Shown: positions 42,987 through 53,114, numbered from the stretch's first letter. The stretch is DNA of 64,000 nt from SOKP01 sp048887165 (GCA_048887165.1 JBHLJZ010000006.1:10467-74466), one strand, 5' to 3'. Notes: generated from the sequence alone by a model not told the origin. Made by a program: numbers and translations.

Positions 42987-44216
42987 TTATAAAATTTTAA
43001 TTTCTTCAACATCTTCAATATATTTACTAATTAAATCATCAAGTTTCAAGGAATAATATATCTCTTTCAATTTTTCATAATTAAATTCTTGATTTCTCGG
43101 TTTGAAATGGCAATAATCAAATTTTTTGAATTCGGTTGAGATTTGATTTGAAATTTCAGTGATCTTTTCAAAATCTGATCCAATATTGGGAGTAAATATT
43201 GGAAAATGGGAGAATAAGTAATTAAGAGATATTGTCTCTAGTTCTATTTCATCTGGACATAAGGTTGATTTATTTAGACTAACACCATCTATTATTCCCA
43301 CTGATTTACGTAAATCAAGAAATTTAGAAATTTCCAATAATCTTGCTAAAATATTAAGCCTAACTAGCTTACAGATACTACAATAATGTTGTTTATCCTC
43401 AATTCTTTCAAAAATTCTTTCTAAAATGTGAAATAAATCCACTTTTAATAATCTAAAGTTATTTAACGGAAAATAATCTCTTATGATTTCCCAATTGGAT
43501 ACCCAATTTTTAAAATAATTATTATTGTTCATATTATCAAATAATACAGGATAAATCACACAACCTCTTCTCATCATTAAAAATCCAGCAACGATATCAT
43601 TTATTCTACCAATATCCATTACTATTACTTTCTTCGGAGGTTCTATCGGTAAACCTCCCCAATTATTTCTTATAATTTGGGAGAAAATGTAAGCAAATTC
43701 ATCTCTAACTTCTATATATATTTTTTTGTTAGGATTAGTTAAATTTACTTTTAAATTCAATTCTTTCATATTATCTAAAATTTCTTGTCCAACAACTTTG
43801 GCAATTTCCAATGAATTATAATCATGTTTACCAGATCTTTTTATTCTAAGAGCGAATGAATCATGATGCTGTAAAATCTCTTTCGCTGCTTCAATTGTTC
43901 TCTCTGAAATATTTTTAAGGTTGGATGAGGTTCTAAGTGCAGGACTTATAGAATATATTCCAAATACATTTTTTAAAATGTTAATAGCATCAATTAAATC
44001 CTCATTGTTAAAAAAAAAGAAAATTCGTGAAGAATCTTTACTTAATTGATATTTATGAAAAGAAATGTTATTGCGATTGAGTACTTTCTTAATATTATTC
44101 ATTAATATCTTCAACATTCGAATCTTAACTTTTTGAGATTTAAGCCAAATTTCTCCATATCGGATTAAAATTAAATTATATTGCTTTAAAATCTGTATTT
44201 TATCCATGTTTAACAT
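42987..44216 (-). CDS. ThiI-like protein with degenerate PP-loop
   Basis: About 409 residues. The N-terminal LILIRYGEIWLKS and THUMP domain (to about 165) are those of ThiI, the tRNA 4-thiouridine synthetase. In the following PP-loop domain, where ThiI has the ATP-binding SGGxDS, this protein reads IGRIND at about 202-207 within IVMDIGRINDIVAGFLMMRRG. The flanking residues align well, so the motif is altered rather than missing by a gap. A CxxC (YCSICK, about 279-282) remains. It could be an inactive or repurposed ThiI. Starts: TTG 44225, ATG 44216 or ATG 44207; none has a clear ribosome site. Confidence 0.7.
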   Translation of the reverse strand: MLNMDKIQILKQYNLILIRYGEIWLKSQKVKIRMLKILMNNIKKVLNRNNISFHKYQLSKDSSRIFFFFNNEDLIDAINILKNVFGIYSISPALRTSSNLKNISERTIEAAKEILQHHDSFALRIKRSGKHDYNSLEIAKVVGQEILDNMKELNLKVNLTNPNKKIYIEVRDEFAYIFSQIIRNNWGGLPIEPPKKVIVMDIGRINDIVAGFLMMRRGCVIYPVLFDNMNNNNYFKNWVSNWEIIRDYFPLNNFRLLKVDLFHILERIFERIEDKQHYCSICKLVRLNILARLLEISKFLDLRKSVGIIDGVSLNKSTLCPDEIELETISLNYLFSHFPIFTPNIGSDFEKITEISNQISTEFKKFDYCHFKPRNQEFNYEKLKEIYYSLKLDDLISKYIEDVEEIKIL

Positions 44217-44240
44217 GAAATCCAAATGTTAATTGAAGAT

Positions 44241-45836
44241 TTAAATTAATGTTGCAATATGATAATTTCCTATGATCTTTACTTCTCCTGTTATTAAGTT
44301 ATGCTCCTTTAAGACAACTAAACCTTTTTTATAGATTTCAATTTCATTAATAACAGCATCAAAATGTTTCGAACCAAGATTTCCTCCATTTGAAAAAATA
44401 GTATTCTCAATTTTCACATTAAATGAAATGCTCGGTGAACTATTTAATACTAAATCTATCTGAGAACGAGCAAATTGAGATAAAACATCACCAGAGTCTA
44501 TTAACTCCGTTCTCCAAACGCTCAGGGGTGTAGGAATAAGGCTATGAAAACAACACACACCAAAAATTTTTTGATGACTAAGTGATAAAACCTTTTCAAT
44601 AAACTTATTCAATCTCTTTCTTCCTATAAATCCTACATTCGAATCCCGAGTAGTAGAATTCATTCCTTGAAAATAAAAAATATCATTCTCAAATAAAGGG
44701 TCAAAATCTCCGATATATTGACTCCAGTATTCCCAAGCTGGGGGGATAGAATCTGTATAACCCGGAACAACTATATATGGATAATTTAATTGATCCAATT
44801 TCTGCTTAGCGATTTTAAATTCCTCTCTTAAACTGTTTTTTGTCAGATTTCCAGCATGAACTACTAAATCAATATCTTTTAGCTTATTGATTTTTTCAAT
44901 TGCTCTATCAAAATTAGTAGTTTTATCTTCAGAATCCTCTGAAATTAGAGAATTAGATATTTGAATAAATCTACTAATAGGTTTTTTATGTTTATCAAGA
45001 TGTAGTGGAATATAATAGTCTACTTCTCGATGTATCTCTCTCTTTGAATTATTGTCTAGAATAGGAATAATTTTAAAACTAAGATTATTACCTTCTATAT
45101 CAATAATAGCGTAGCTAAACAAGTCTCGATATCTTGTTTTATTACAAGAAAAGGTTCCTGCATTAAATATTAATAAATCTTTCTCACTACTACTTACAGT
45201 GTATAGATTAGAAGTGTGCCTATGACCATTTAAAACTAAATCTGCTTTTGTTTCTAAAAGCATCTTGAGCATATCTCCTGAATCGTCAATTGCAGAACGC
45301 TCCTTTCCAGTATTAGGAATGGGTATAAGTTGATGATGAAAACAGACAATTTTGAATTTTTCTTCTCTTTCTTTTTTTTCCAGTCTTTCTCTAACAGCTC
45401 TAATTACATTATGATGAATAACTCCCCCTGGTAGATCAGGTTTAGTACTATCTATTCCAATTACATATATATCTTCATCTTCATACTCGTAATGCCTTCT
45501 ACCAATCATTTCTTCGAAGAGTAAATATCCTACATTTAAAGCATCATGATTTCCTATTAAAACCATAATTGGACTTTTTGAGATTGGTTCAAACTTCTTA
45601 AATTGTTCTAGCGCAAATTCATAATCTAATAAAGTCCCTAAATGAGTCACGTCGCCCAAATGAAGATAAAGCGCAACATTCTTTATATTATTTACTTGTT
45701 CAATTCCTAAGTTAAAAGCATGCAGATTAAAAGCGCCCTCAGCACGAGTAATATGGGTATCTGAAATAATAACTAACCTTTTTCTAGATTTAGGGCGATC
45801 CTGTGATTTTAATTTTACACTTTGTTCAGTTATCAT
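44241..45836 (-). CDS. Two-lobed calcineurin-like phosphoesterase, second lobe degenerate
   Basis: 531 residues made of two metallophosphoesterase-like halves. The first has every metal motif: SDTH (Asp26, His28), GDVTH (Asp62), GNHD (96-98), HH (167-168) and GHRH (204-207). The second half repeats the order but with the ligands lost: ISNSLI in place of SDTH, AGNLT for GDxxH, PGYTD for GNHD, CFHS, and LNSSPS for GHxH. It thus looks like one active and one structural lobe. The substrate is unknown. Its start overlaps the end of the acyltransferase gene by 11 nt, so co-transcription is likely. Confidence 0.8.
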   Translation of the reverse strand: MITEQSVKLKSQDRPKSRKRLVIISDTHITRAEGAFNLHAFNLGIEQVNNIKNVALYLHLGDVTHLGTLLDYEFALEQFKKFEPISKSPIMVLIGNHDALNVGYLLFEEMIGRRHYEYEDEDIYVIGIDSTKPDLPGGVIHHNVIRAVRERLEKKEREEKFKIVCFHHQLIPIPNTGKERSAIDDSGDMLKMLLETKADLVLNGHRHTSNLYTVSSSEKDLLIFNAGTFSCNKTRYRDLFSYAIIDIEGNNLSFKIIPILDNNSKREIHREVDYYIPLHLDKHKKPISRFIQISNSLISEDSEDKTTNFDRAIEKINKLKDIDLVVHAGNLTKNSLREEFKIAKQKLDQLNYPYIVVPGYTDSIPPAWEYWSQYIGDFDPLFENDIFYFQGMNSTTRDSNVGFIGRKRLNKFIEKVLSLSHQKIFGVCCFHSLIPTPLSVWRTELIDSGDVLSQFARSQIDLVLNSSPSISFNVKIENTIFSNGGNLGSKHFDAVINEIEIYKKGLVVLKEHNLITGEVKIIGNYHIATLI

Positions 45837-46578
45837 ATTTTTTCTTGTTTTTCAATTTAGCTGGATGACCCGAATATATTATATTTTCTTCTAAAATAGA
45901 ATTATAATTTGTATAAGAATGAGCGGACATTTTTGCTCCTTTTTTAACTATAGTACCAGGTAAAAGCACACATTTTGCTCCTATTAAAACATCATTTTCA
46001 ACAATTATTCTTTTTAATATAAACTTTTCTTGTTCAATACCAAAACTGATCAACGTGCTATTCATTCCAATAATCACATTTTTTCCGACCTCTACAAATT
46101 CAGATGATATCCAACTATTATCGCAAATTGTATTTTTTCCTATTTTGACTCCGAAAAATCGCAAAGTAAAGCGGTTTTTAAACCAAGGAAAAGGATTTGA
46201 AGCGTTAAGAAACAACGGCCACTTTTTTATTATATTCCTTATATTCCAATAGAAGTAATCATTATCAGATATATCCCTTTTAAATTGGCCTTCTTTGGGT
46301 AAATGGATCAGATTAACAATCTTTAACAATAAACTTGAAACTAAAATTGCACTCGATAAAAGAATATAAATAGAAATTATCGCATTTAAAGGTATGAGTA
46401 AAAGAAAAAACCAATAAAACCCTTCTTTCCATAATACTATAATCAATAAATATTCAAATAAAGCTAGTGGAAAGCTACTTAAGACTATGATTAATACATA
46501 GAGAAAAAAATATTTCTTTCTTAGTTTTTCATCAAAAGGTACAGGTGATTCTCCTTTTAGACTTGCAGGTTGAAACAT
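45826..46578 (-). CDS. Membrane-linked hexapeptide-repeat acyltransferase, copy 1
   Basis: 250 residues. Two hydrophobic segments at about 25-50 and 58-88, then a left-handed beta-helix of hexapeptide repeats (RFFGVKIGKNTICDNSWISSEFVEVGKNVIIGMN; VENDVLIGAKCVLLPGTIVKKGAKM). It begins immediately after the stop of a similar 284-residue gene, so the two form a tandem pair. The likely role is transfer of an acyl group onto a lipid or surface glycan at the membrane; donor and acceptor unknown. Confidence 0.75.
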   Translation of the reverse strand: MFQPASLKGESPVPFDEKLRKKYFFLYVLIIVLSSFPLALFEYLLIIVLWKEGFYWFFLLLIPLNAIISIYILLSSAILVSSLLLKIVNLIHLPKEGQFKRDISDNDYFYWNIRNIIKKWPLFLNASNPFPWFKNRFTLRFFGVKIGKNTICDNSWISSEFVEVGKNVIIGMNSTLISFGIEQEKFILKRIIVENDVLIGAKCVLLPGTIVKKGAKMSAHSYTNYNSILEENIIYSGHPAKLKNKKKYDN

Positions 46579-47433
46579 TTATTTTTTCTCCTCCTTTGAT
46601 CCGCTTATTTCAAATCCATCTTTTACTTTTTTAATACGCTCTGCTTTTTCTTGAGATTCTTCAACAGATTGGATTGGTAGGGTCACACTTACAGGAAGAC
46701 CTACATGAATTAAATCCCCTTCTAGTTCCTGTCCAATGGAAGTATAACTATTAACTCCTAAAACCGCTCTGTCTTGCATAATCGTACCAGGAGTAATAAT
46801 AGTATGGGGTCCAACTACACAAGCTTCTCCTATTTTAACTCTTTTTATTAACACTTTATCATGATATAATAAATGCGAAAAAATACATATGTTTAATGAA
46901 GTCATAGTAAAATTGCCAATTTCTACAAAAACAGGATCTATATAACCTTCATACAACACTACGTTTTTTCCTATCCTGATACCGAAAAAACGATACACTA
47001 TTATATCTAACCAAGGTAAAGGTAAGGCTCTAGCAAGCCAAATAGGAAAATAAGCAGTCCAGAACCTTCTATGCATGTATTTCCAATCTTTACTCCCTCT
47101 TTTAAAAATGCCTTCTCTTGGACGTGAAATCTTGTTTATAAGTCTAAAAATTAACGCTGAAACCGCTATGACTGAAAATGTAAATAAAAAAATATTCCCA
47201 TATATATTCAATGGCAGTAATAACCAGTAATACCATTCTGGTCTCATTATTAAGGGATAAAAATTATTCCCCGTCAGAAGATAATATAGACCATTAAAAA
47301 ACCACGCATTGACAAAAACAATTATTAATCCACCAATAAATAATTGAAGAATGATAATTAATGTAAATGGTGTCTTGTATACTCCTGAACTTGAGATATA
47401 TTCAACTTCATAATCTAATTTCATTTCTCCCAA
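46579..47433 (-). CDS. Membrane-linked hexapeptide-repeat acyltransferase, copy 2
   Basis: 284 residues with the same plan as the following gene: two hydrophobic segments (about 20-48 and 65-95), a shared PLPWLDIIVYRFFGIRIGKNVVLYEGYIDPVFVEIGNFT segment like PFPWFKNRFTLRFFGVKIGKN of copy 1, then hexapeptide repeats (IGEACVVGPHTIITPGTIM). The polar Glu/Lys-rich tail is longer. TTG at 47433; an ATG at 47424 is the alternative. Stop and next start are directly adjacent. Confidence 0.75.
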   Translation of the reverse strand: MGEMKLDYEVEYISSSGVYKTPFTLIIILQLFIGGLIIVFVNAWFFNGLYYLLTGNNFYPLIMRPEWYYWLLLPLNIYGNIFLFTFSVIAVSALIFRLINKISRPREGIFKRGSKDWKYMHRRFWTAYFPIWLARALPLPWLDIIVYRFFGIRIGKNVVLYEGYIDPVFVEIGNFTMTSLNICIFSHLLYHDKVLIKRVKIGEACVVGPHTIITPGTIMQDRAVLGVNSYTSIGQELEGDLIHVGLPVSVTLPIQSVEESQEKAERIKKVKDGFEISGSKEEKK

Positions 47434-47662
47434 ACTAACCTACTCAAATCTATCATGAATTATTAATTATATTTTATTCCCATTAAATAAATATATTTTA
47501 CATAATTGTTTTTTTAAATTTTTGATATTTTTTGATAGGATTAATTTAAATATTTAAACTCTTATATAAAAAACAATTAAAAAACTGTTGATTTATAATA
47601 TATATAAAATTAAAAATAAATTCAAGATAAAAAGATAAAAATAATTATAAGGTGTGAGATTC

Positions 47663-48508
47663 GTGTCGATTGACTGGGCTAAAGCTGAAGAAAAGCCTGA
47701 TAAGAAGCAACCTGTCGAGGGAAGATTCTTATTAGATCTTAGGGCAAAGGTAAATGATTTAGAAAAACAATTGAGTGAAACAAAGAATGAATTGAATCAG
47801 ACGAAGAATGAATTAGGCTCTACAGCAAGTGAATTGCAGAAAGCAACAAACAATCTAAAATCAACAAAAACTACACTAGAGGGAACTAAATCAGAGCTTG
47901 ATAATACGAAATCAGCACTATTAGAAGCTCAAAATGAACTTGCCAGTTTAACCAAACAAATCGAAAGTCTTAATTCCCAGCTTTCTGAGGTAAATACCAA
48001 AGTAAGTGAACTGGAAAGCAGTTTAGGCAATAAAGAGAGTGAAATATCTAATTTAACTTCAGAATTAGACTCTCTTAAAAAATTGGAGAGCCTTCCGGAT
48101 GAATTAGCTAGCCTGAATGCTCAAATTGAAGAATTAAACAATAAACTTGCAGAAGAAACCGAAGAGAAAAACAATCTAAATACTCAATTAGGTGAATTGA
48201 ATAATTTATTATTACAAAAAGATTCAGAGCTAGAAGAATTGAAAGTTACTTTAGGTGATAAAGATAAATTAGTTGCTGCTCAAACAGCTCGTTTAGAAGA
48301 AGTAGAAGGTGAATTACAAGAGTTAAAACCTCCAGACATGGGTGCAGGAGGTTTTGCTAGTGAAGAGAGGATTACATGCCCAATGTGTGGAGCTGTTGGT
48401 CAGAATATAAAATCTGTAGAAGATAAGTCCAAAGTTTTAAGTTATGTTGGTCATATTCCGATGTATGCTAAGAAACATGTTTGTAAAAAATGCGGATATG
48501 AATTTTAG
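47663..48508 (+). CDS. Coiled-coil protein with C-terminal zinc ribbon
   Basis: About 281 residues. An Asp/Lys-rich head (SIDWAKAEEKPDKK), then a long coiled coil of heptads from about 25 to 220 rich in Asn, Glu, Lys, Ser and Leu (repeats such as TKNELNQTKNELGSTASEL), then a zinc ribbon CPMCG ... CKKCGYEF at the C-terminus. A domain of this kind often docks on a partner protein. The frame is open from GTG 47654, but the GTG at 47663 has AAGGTGTGAG 7 nt upstream and is the better start. The 220-nt divergent gap to the acyltransferase gene is AT-rich, with nothing else seen. Confidence 0.72.
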   Translation: MSIDWAKAEEKPDKKQPVEGRFLLDLRAKVNDLEKQLSETKNELNQTKNELGSTASELQKATNNLKSTKTTLEGTKSELDNTKSALLEAQNELASLTKQIESLNSQLSEVNTKVSELESSLGNKESEISNLTSELDSLKKLESLPDELASLNAQIEELNNKLAEETEEKNNLNTQLGELNNLLLQKDSELEELKVTLGDKDKLVAAQTARLEEVEGELQELKPPDMGAGGFASEERITCPMCGAVGQNIKSVEDKSKVLSYVGHIPMYAKKHVCKKCGYEF

Positions 48509-48672
48509 CTAAAATTGTAAGTTTTTCTCATTTTTTTATTTATTCTTTCTTTTATTATTTAATAGATTTGACTATTTAGGAAATTAATTTTGGGATTATT
48601 TATTGAGAGTAAAAAATTCAAGAAAGAAATTTAAAAAAATTATAATAAACTCTGCGATTTAATCTATCTATT

Positions 48673-49980
48673 ATGGATTATAAGAAAAAATTCATCGGCT
48701 CTTTACCTCAAAAAGAGTTACTTAAATTATATGCAAAACACGTAAATGCTCCTAAAGTTAAGTTCTTTAAAAATATTGGTTTGGGTTTAATTCCTGGAGA
48801 ACGAAATGGGATAAAGTTAAAGACATTAGCGGGTCCAAAGCAGACAGATCCACCCTTAGAACTGTTTAATTGCAGAACTTCCGGCGGTGTATATAATTTA
48901 GGGCATTGTAATCCTAGAATCTTTCAAATTGTTAAAGACGCTTTGGATGCAGGTTTAGATATTGGTGATCATATTCTATTATCTGAGCAAAGAGCGCTTT
49001 TAGGAAAAAAGTTAGCAGACTTGCTACCCGGCGATATTAGTAAAACCACCTTTGGAGTTAGTGGAGGAGAGGCAATCGATTGCGCTATAAAATTTTCTAG
49101 AGCCTATACTAAAAGAAAAGGATGTATATCTGCTATTGGTGGTTATCATGGACACACTGGTTTCGCTTTAGCAACAGGAGATCCGAGTTTTAAAGATCAT
49201 TTTCTGTGGAGTCTGCCAGAGTTTAAGCAAGTTCCATTTGCTGATATAGAAGCATTAAGGAAAGCTATCACAGAAGAAACAGCATGTGTTATTTTAGAAA
49301 CAATTCCTGCCACAGCGGGTATCTTGATCGCACTAGAGGGATATTTTACAGAGGTAAGAGAAATTTGTGATGATTCAGGTACCATGATGATTATCGATGA
49401 GGTACAAGCAGGTCTTGGTAGAACTGGTGAATTATGGGCTATATATGGTGGATTACACCCAAATGAAAAAGTTATTCCCGATTTCATGGTATTAGGAAAA
49501 GGAATGAGTTCTAGTATTTATCCAATATCCACTTGTAGTTATAAGCCATTTATAGAAAAATCTGTATTTAAAGAAGATCCATTTATTCACATTTCCACCA
49601 CAGGAGGTTCTGACATCGGCTGTGTTATTGCATTAGAAATGTTAGAAATTCAATCTGATCCGAAATTTTTAAATCATGTCAAAGAAATGGGTAAAGTTTT
49701 TAAGAACGGATTGGAAGAAATAAAAGAGGATTTCCCGGATTTAATTAAAGATGTACGAGGAAGAGGTCTTATGTGGGGAGTAGAATTTTATAATGACGAT
49801 GATAGTCAATTTGCTATGCTTTATATGATTAGAGAAGGGGTTCTACTTGATTATTGCGGAAATAAAAAAGATACTCTTAAAATTTTGCCCCCGTTAATCG
49901 TTCAAAAGAATGATCTTGAAGAAATTCTTTCACGAATAAGAGTGGGAGTTTCGAATTTGAAAAAACTTAAAAATAGATAA
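48673..49980 (+). CDS. Class III PLP aminotransferase
   Basis: 435 residues. Family features: FNCRTSGGVYNLGHCNPRI, GVSGGEAIDCAIKFSRAYT, GYHGHTGFAL, Asp242 in IIDEVQAGLGRTG and the PLP lysine Lys276 in VLGKGMSSSIYP. The family includes ornithine, 4-aminobutyrate and other omega-aminotransferases plus glutamate-1-semialdehyde mutase; the substrate is not settled here. ATG at 48673. It is convergent with the first of two GPH transporters. Confidence 0.88.
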   Translation: MDYKKKFIGSLPQKELLKLYAKHVNAPKVKFFKNIGLGLIPGERNGIKLKTLAGPKQTDPPLELFNCRTSGGVYNLGHCNPRIFQIVKDALDAGLDIGDHILLSEQRALLGKKLADLLPGDISKTTFGVSGGEAIDCAIKFSRAYTKRKGCISAIGGYHGHTGFALATGDPSFKDHFLWSLPEFKQVPFADIEALRKAITEETACVILETIPATAGILIALEGYFTEVREICDDSGTMMIIDEVQAGLGRTGELWAIYGGLHPNEKVIPDFMVLGKGMSSSIYPISTCSYKPFIEKSVFKEDPFIHISTTGGSDIGCVIALEMLEIQSDPKFLNHVKEMGKVFKNGLEEIKEDFPDLIKDVRGRGLMWGVEFYNDDDSQFAMLYMIREGVLLDYCGNKKDTLKILPPLIVQKNDLEEILSRIRVGVSNLKKLKNR

Positions 49981-49997
49981 AAAATAAAAAGTTATTT

Positions 49998-51389
49998 TTA
50001 AACTCTTTCTTTCTTTGTAGTATGAATTTCTTGGAGCTTTTCTTTAACAGCTTTTAATTTTTCTCCATCTAAAGGATATTTATATATGGCTAAAATAGCA
50101 ATTGCTAAAGCTATAACTGGAAATAGAAACATCAGTATTCTTAATCCAAGTACCACATCGGCTATTAACGGAAAGGCTTCAAAAGTTGTCCAACCAACAG
50201 TACTGAATACAGATCCTATTGCAAAGATCACTAAAACATTTGAAAATCTCAATATAAATGCATTTACACCATAATAACCAGCTTCTCTTCTCATCCCTGT
50301 CGCAATTTCGTCTTCATCAACGATATCAGCAACAACTAAATCGATAATATATAATGATCCTGCTAAACCAATCCCTAGTAAAAAGAATGCTATGATACCT
50401 GAAGTAAAATCTGCTATAAACATAAATGGTACCAAACCCAAAATCCAAACAAACATTGAGAGCATCCATGATTTTCTATTACCAATTCTTTTAACAACGG
50501 GTCTCCATAGTATAGTTATAAAAATGGTTGCTGAAATAAATGTTAAACCCAACAATACTGAAGCCAAGAATGCATCTGTAACATTAAGAACGTATTTTGA
50601 ATAAAGTGGGACTATGGTTGGAAGCATACCAAACACAAACCAATTCGCAGTTTCCGATATTATATACCATCGAAATGATTTACTTTTCAGGCAAAATTTT
50701 ATTGTATTGAAGAAACTAAACGCATTTTTATAATCCTCTGAAAACTCTGGTTTTTCCTTTGGTCCCAAAAATAGAAGAACTAAAGCTGCTATTATAATTA
50801 TTATTCCTGCTATAATTCCAAAAACTTGATATTGGGGCAATGATGCTGGATTTGCATAATCAGAGATTACTAAACCTGGTAAAATGAAGGCAAATATTAA
50901 AGCAACTATAGTAAATATTTGCCGAATATTATTACCTTTTGTCCGTTCTTCTTTAGACATAAACACTTCTGGGAAAAGTGAGGTATAATTTAGGCTAAAT
51001 GTAGTATATATGAGTTCAAAGACTAAAATTATTATAAAAAAGTAAATAAAATTGCCAATTTGATTCGCTGGATCAACTGGTAATGGTGGTGTAAATAAGA
51101 GAAACGTTACAATACCTAGAGGAATAAAAAAAATCATAATATAAGGTAAACGACGCCCCCATCTTGTATGTGTTTTATCTGAAAAATAACCTATAAGAGG
51201 GTCATTAATAGCATTCCACACAGCCCAGATCGCATAGCCAAGAGTAATTAACCACACATCAATTCCCACAACAGCAAAATAAAATGTAAAAATCAACAGA
51301 ATAAACGATTGATAAGCAGTTTGATCGCTAATTTGTCCGAAACTATAGAAAACAGCTTTTTTCATTATACCTGATTCTTTTTTACTCAT
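49998..51389 (-). CDS. GPH-type sugar:cation symporter (MFS superfamily), copy 1
   Basis: 463 residues, about twelve hydrophobic helices. The glycoside-pentoside-hexuronide symporter signature is seen in NDPLIGYFSDKTHTRWGRRLPYI after the second helix, with DIVDEDEIATGMRREAGYYGVN in the second half. It should import a sugar or glycoside with Na+ or H+. A paralogue lies directly upstream on the same strand (51531), 141 nt away. ATG at 51389 with GTGATG upstream. Confidence 0.88.
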   Translation of the reverse strand: MSKKESGIMKKAVFYSFGQISDQTAYQSFILLIFTFYFAVVGIDVWLITLGYAIWAVWNAINDPLIGYFSDKTHTRWGRRLPYIMIFFIPLGIVTFLLFTPPLPVDPANQIGNFIYFFIIILVFELIYTTFSLNYTSLFPEVFMSKEERTKGNNIRQIFTIVALIFAFILPGLVISDYANPASLPQYQVFGIIAGIIIIIAALVLLFLGPKEKPEFSEDYKNAFSFFNTIKFCLKSKSFRWYIISETANWFVFGMLPTIVPLYSKYVLNVTDAFLASVLLGLTFISATIFITILWRPVVKRIGNRKSWMLSMFVWILGLVPFMFIADFTSGIIAFFLLGIGLAGSLYIIDLVVADIVDEDEIATGMRREAGYYGVNAFILRFSNVLVIFAIGSVFSTVGWTTFEAFPLIADVVLGLRILMFLFPVIALAIAILAIYKYPLDGEKLKAVKEKLQEIHTTKKERV

Positions 51390-51530
51390 AAATCATCACG
51401 AGACTAATTTTTAGTTAATTTTAATCACTAAGATATTTTTTAAAGAAATTTTAGTTAATTTTAATTAGATGTTATTTTAATTAATAGCCTAAATAAAAAC
51501 CATTCTAATTAAAAAAAAAAATGAAAAAGA

Positions 51531-52943
51531 TTAGAGTTTTGCTTGCTTTTCTAAATGGATTTGAGAGCGCTTCTCTTTAACTAAAGTTAATTTATCCCCA
51601 TCTAATGGATAAAAATATATTGCAATTATTGCAATAAGCAACGCAATTGCTGGATAAATAAACATTAAACTTCGCAATTCGAAATCAGGTATATCAATTG
51701 GATTGAATTGGCCCCAATCGGCGATGAGAAAGACTGGACCGATAATAAGAAACACAAATACCGTAGCAAAACGTTGAAAGAAAATGTTTACTCCATAATA
51801 TCCTCCTTCTCTACGAATGCCCGTCTTCACCTCATCTTCATCAACTATATCAGCAATAATTATGTCTATTATGTATATAGAACCAGAAAGTCCAATTCCT
51901 ATTAAAAAGAATACTATAAAAGCAATTATTTCTAACGAAGGCATCGTTGTATTGAGAAAGAACAATGGAGCAAGAGTAATTATCCAAATAGTCATCGATA
52001 TCAACCATGATTTTCGAGGACCAATTCTTTGAACTAAAGGTTTCCAGAGGATCGTCATAAAAAGAGCTGCTGATAAAAAAGTAACTCCTAATAAAAGAGA
52101 AATCATTAAAGGATCTTCAAATCCTAAAATAAATTCACCATATAGAGGCACTATTGTCGGTAACATTCCATAAACGAACCAATTTGCGATTTCAGCAGGA
52201 ATATACCTCATAAAACTTTTACTTTTTACACAAAACTTAAGCGTATTAAAGAAATTAGGAGCAGTTTTATAATCCTCAGTAAATTCACTCCTTCCCTTTG
52301 GAGAGAATTTCAAAAATAAGAGTCCAGGAATGATGATTATAATACCTACAATAAATGCGAATAAAGGATATTCTCCTGGATTTGGAGCAGTATAACTTGA
52401 AATAAAAATACCAGGTAAGATAAAAGCGGAAATTAATCCAACTATAGCGAATAATTGTCTAGTATTGTTTCCTTTAGTCCTCTCTTCAACAGATATAAAT
52501 ATTTCGGGAAATAACGAAGTAAAGTTGATATCATACATAGTAAAGAACAGTTCGAAGAGAATAATGATAATAAGAAAATATATGAAATTTATAATATCAT
52601 TAGTGACTCCGAAAGTAAAGGGTGGAATGAATAGCAAGATCAGAATAACTGCAATCGGAATTAACGAAAGCATTATCCATGGAAATCTACGACCCCATCT
52701 TGTGTGGGTCCTATCTGATAAATAACCGATAAAAGTATCGTTAAAGCTATTCCATATTGACCATATGACAAATCCAATAGATATCAATAAGATATCAATT
52801 CCCACAACAGCAAAGTAAAATGTGAAAGTTAAAAATGTAAATGCCTGATACGATGCAATGTCTGATAATTGACCAATACTATAAGCAACCGCTCGCTTAT
52901 ATGAAAATTTTTGTTCTGTTGAATCTAATTCAATTTTGCTCAT
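51531..52943 (-). CDS. GPH-type sugar:cation symporter (MFS superfamily), copy 2
   Basis: 470 residues, same architecture as the preceding entry: NDTFIGYLSDRTHTRWGRRFPWI and DIVDEDEVKTGIRREGGYYGVN are shared. The copies are clearly a tandem duplication but have diverged along their length, so they may differ in substrate. The GH2 and aldolase genes at 56.8-62 kb are on the same strand and could supply the downstream pathway. Confidence 0.88.
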   Translation of the reverse strand: MSKIELDSTEQKFSYKRAVAYSIGQLSDIASYQAFTFLTFTFYFAVVGIDILLISIGFVIWSIWNSFNDTFIGYLSDRTHTRWGRRFPWIMLSLIPIAVILILLFIPPFTFGVTNDIINFIYFLIIIILFELFFTMYDINFTSLFPEIFISVEERTKGNNTRQLFAIVGLISAFILPGIFISSYTAPNPGEYPLFAFIVGIIIIIPGLLFLKFSPKGRSEFTEDYKTAPNFFNTLKFCVKSKSFMRYIPAEIANWFVYGMLPTIVPLYGEFILGFEDPLMISLLLGVTFLSAALFMTILWKPLVQRIGPRKSWLISMTIWIITLAPLFFLNTTMPSLEIIAFIVFFLIGIGLSGSIYIIDIIIADIVDEDEVKTGIRREGGYYGVNIFFQRFATVFVFLIIGPVFLIADWGQFNPIDIPDFELRSLMFIYPAIALLIAIIAIYFYPLDGDKLTLVKEKRSQIHLEKQAKL

Positions 52944-53114
52944 AATTTAACTACAAATTTTTGTTTAAATGATCATATTTCCCTCTATTCAAATAAAAAA
53001 CTTCCTTTTCTTCAATAGAGTTTTATTAGATATTAATATTAGACAAAAATAAATATTGTTTTAACATTCTAAAAGAATATAACTATATATGATTCCAAAA
53101 AAGATATATTAAAA

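Noticed and set aside
47654..48508. Coiled-coil repeats as DNA minisatellite
   Set aside because: The periodicity is heptad-like at protein level and the DNA units differ; the frame ends in a proper zinc ribbon.
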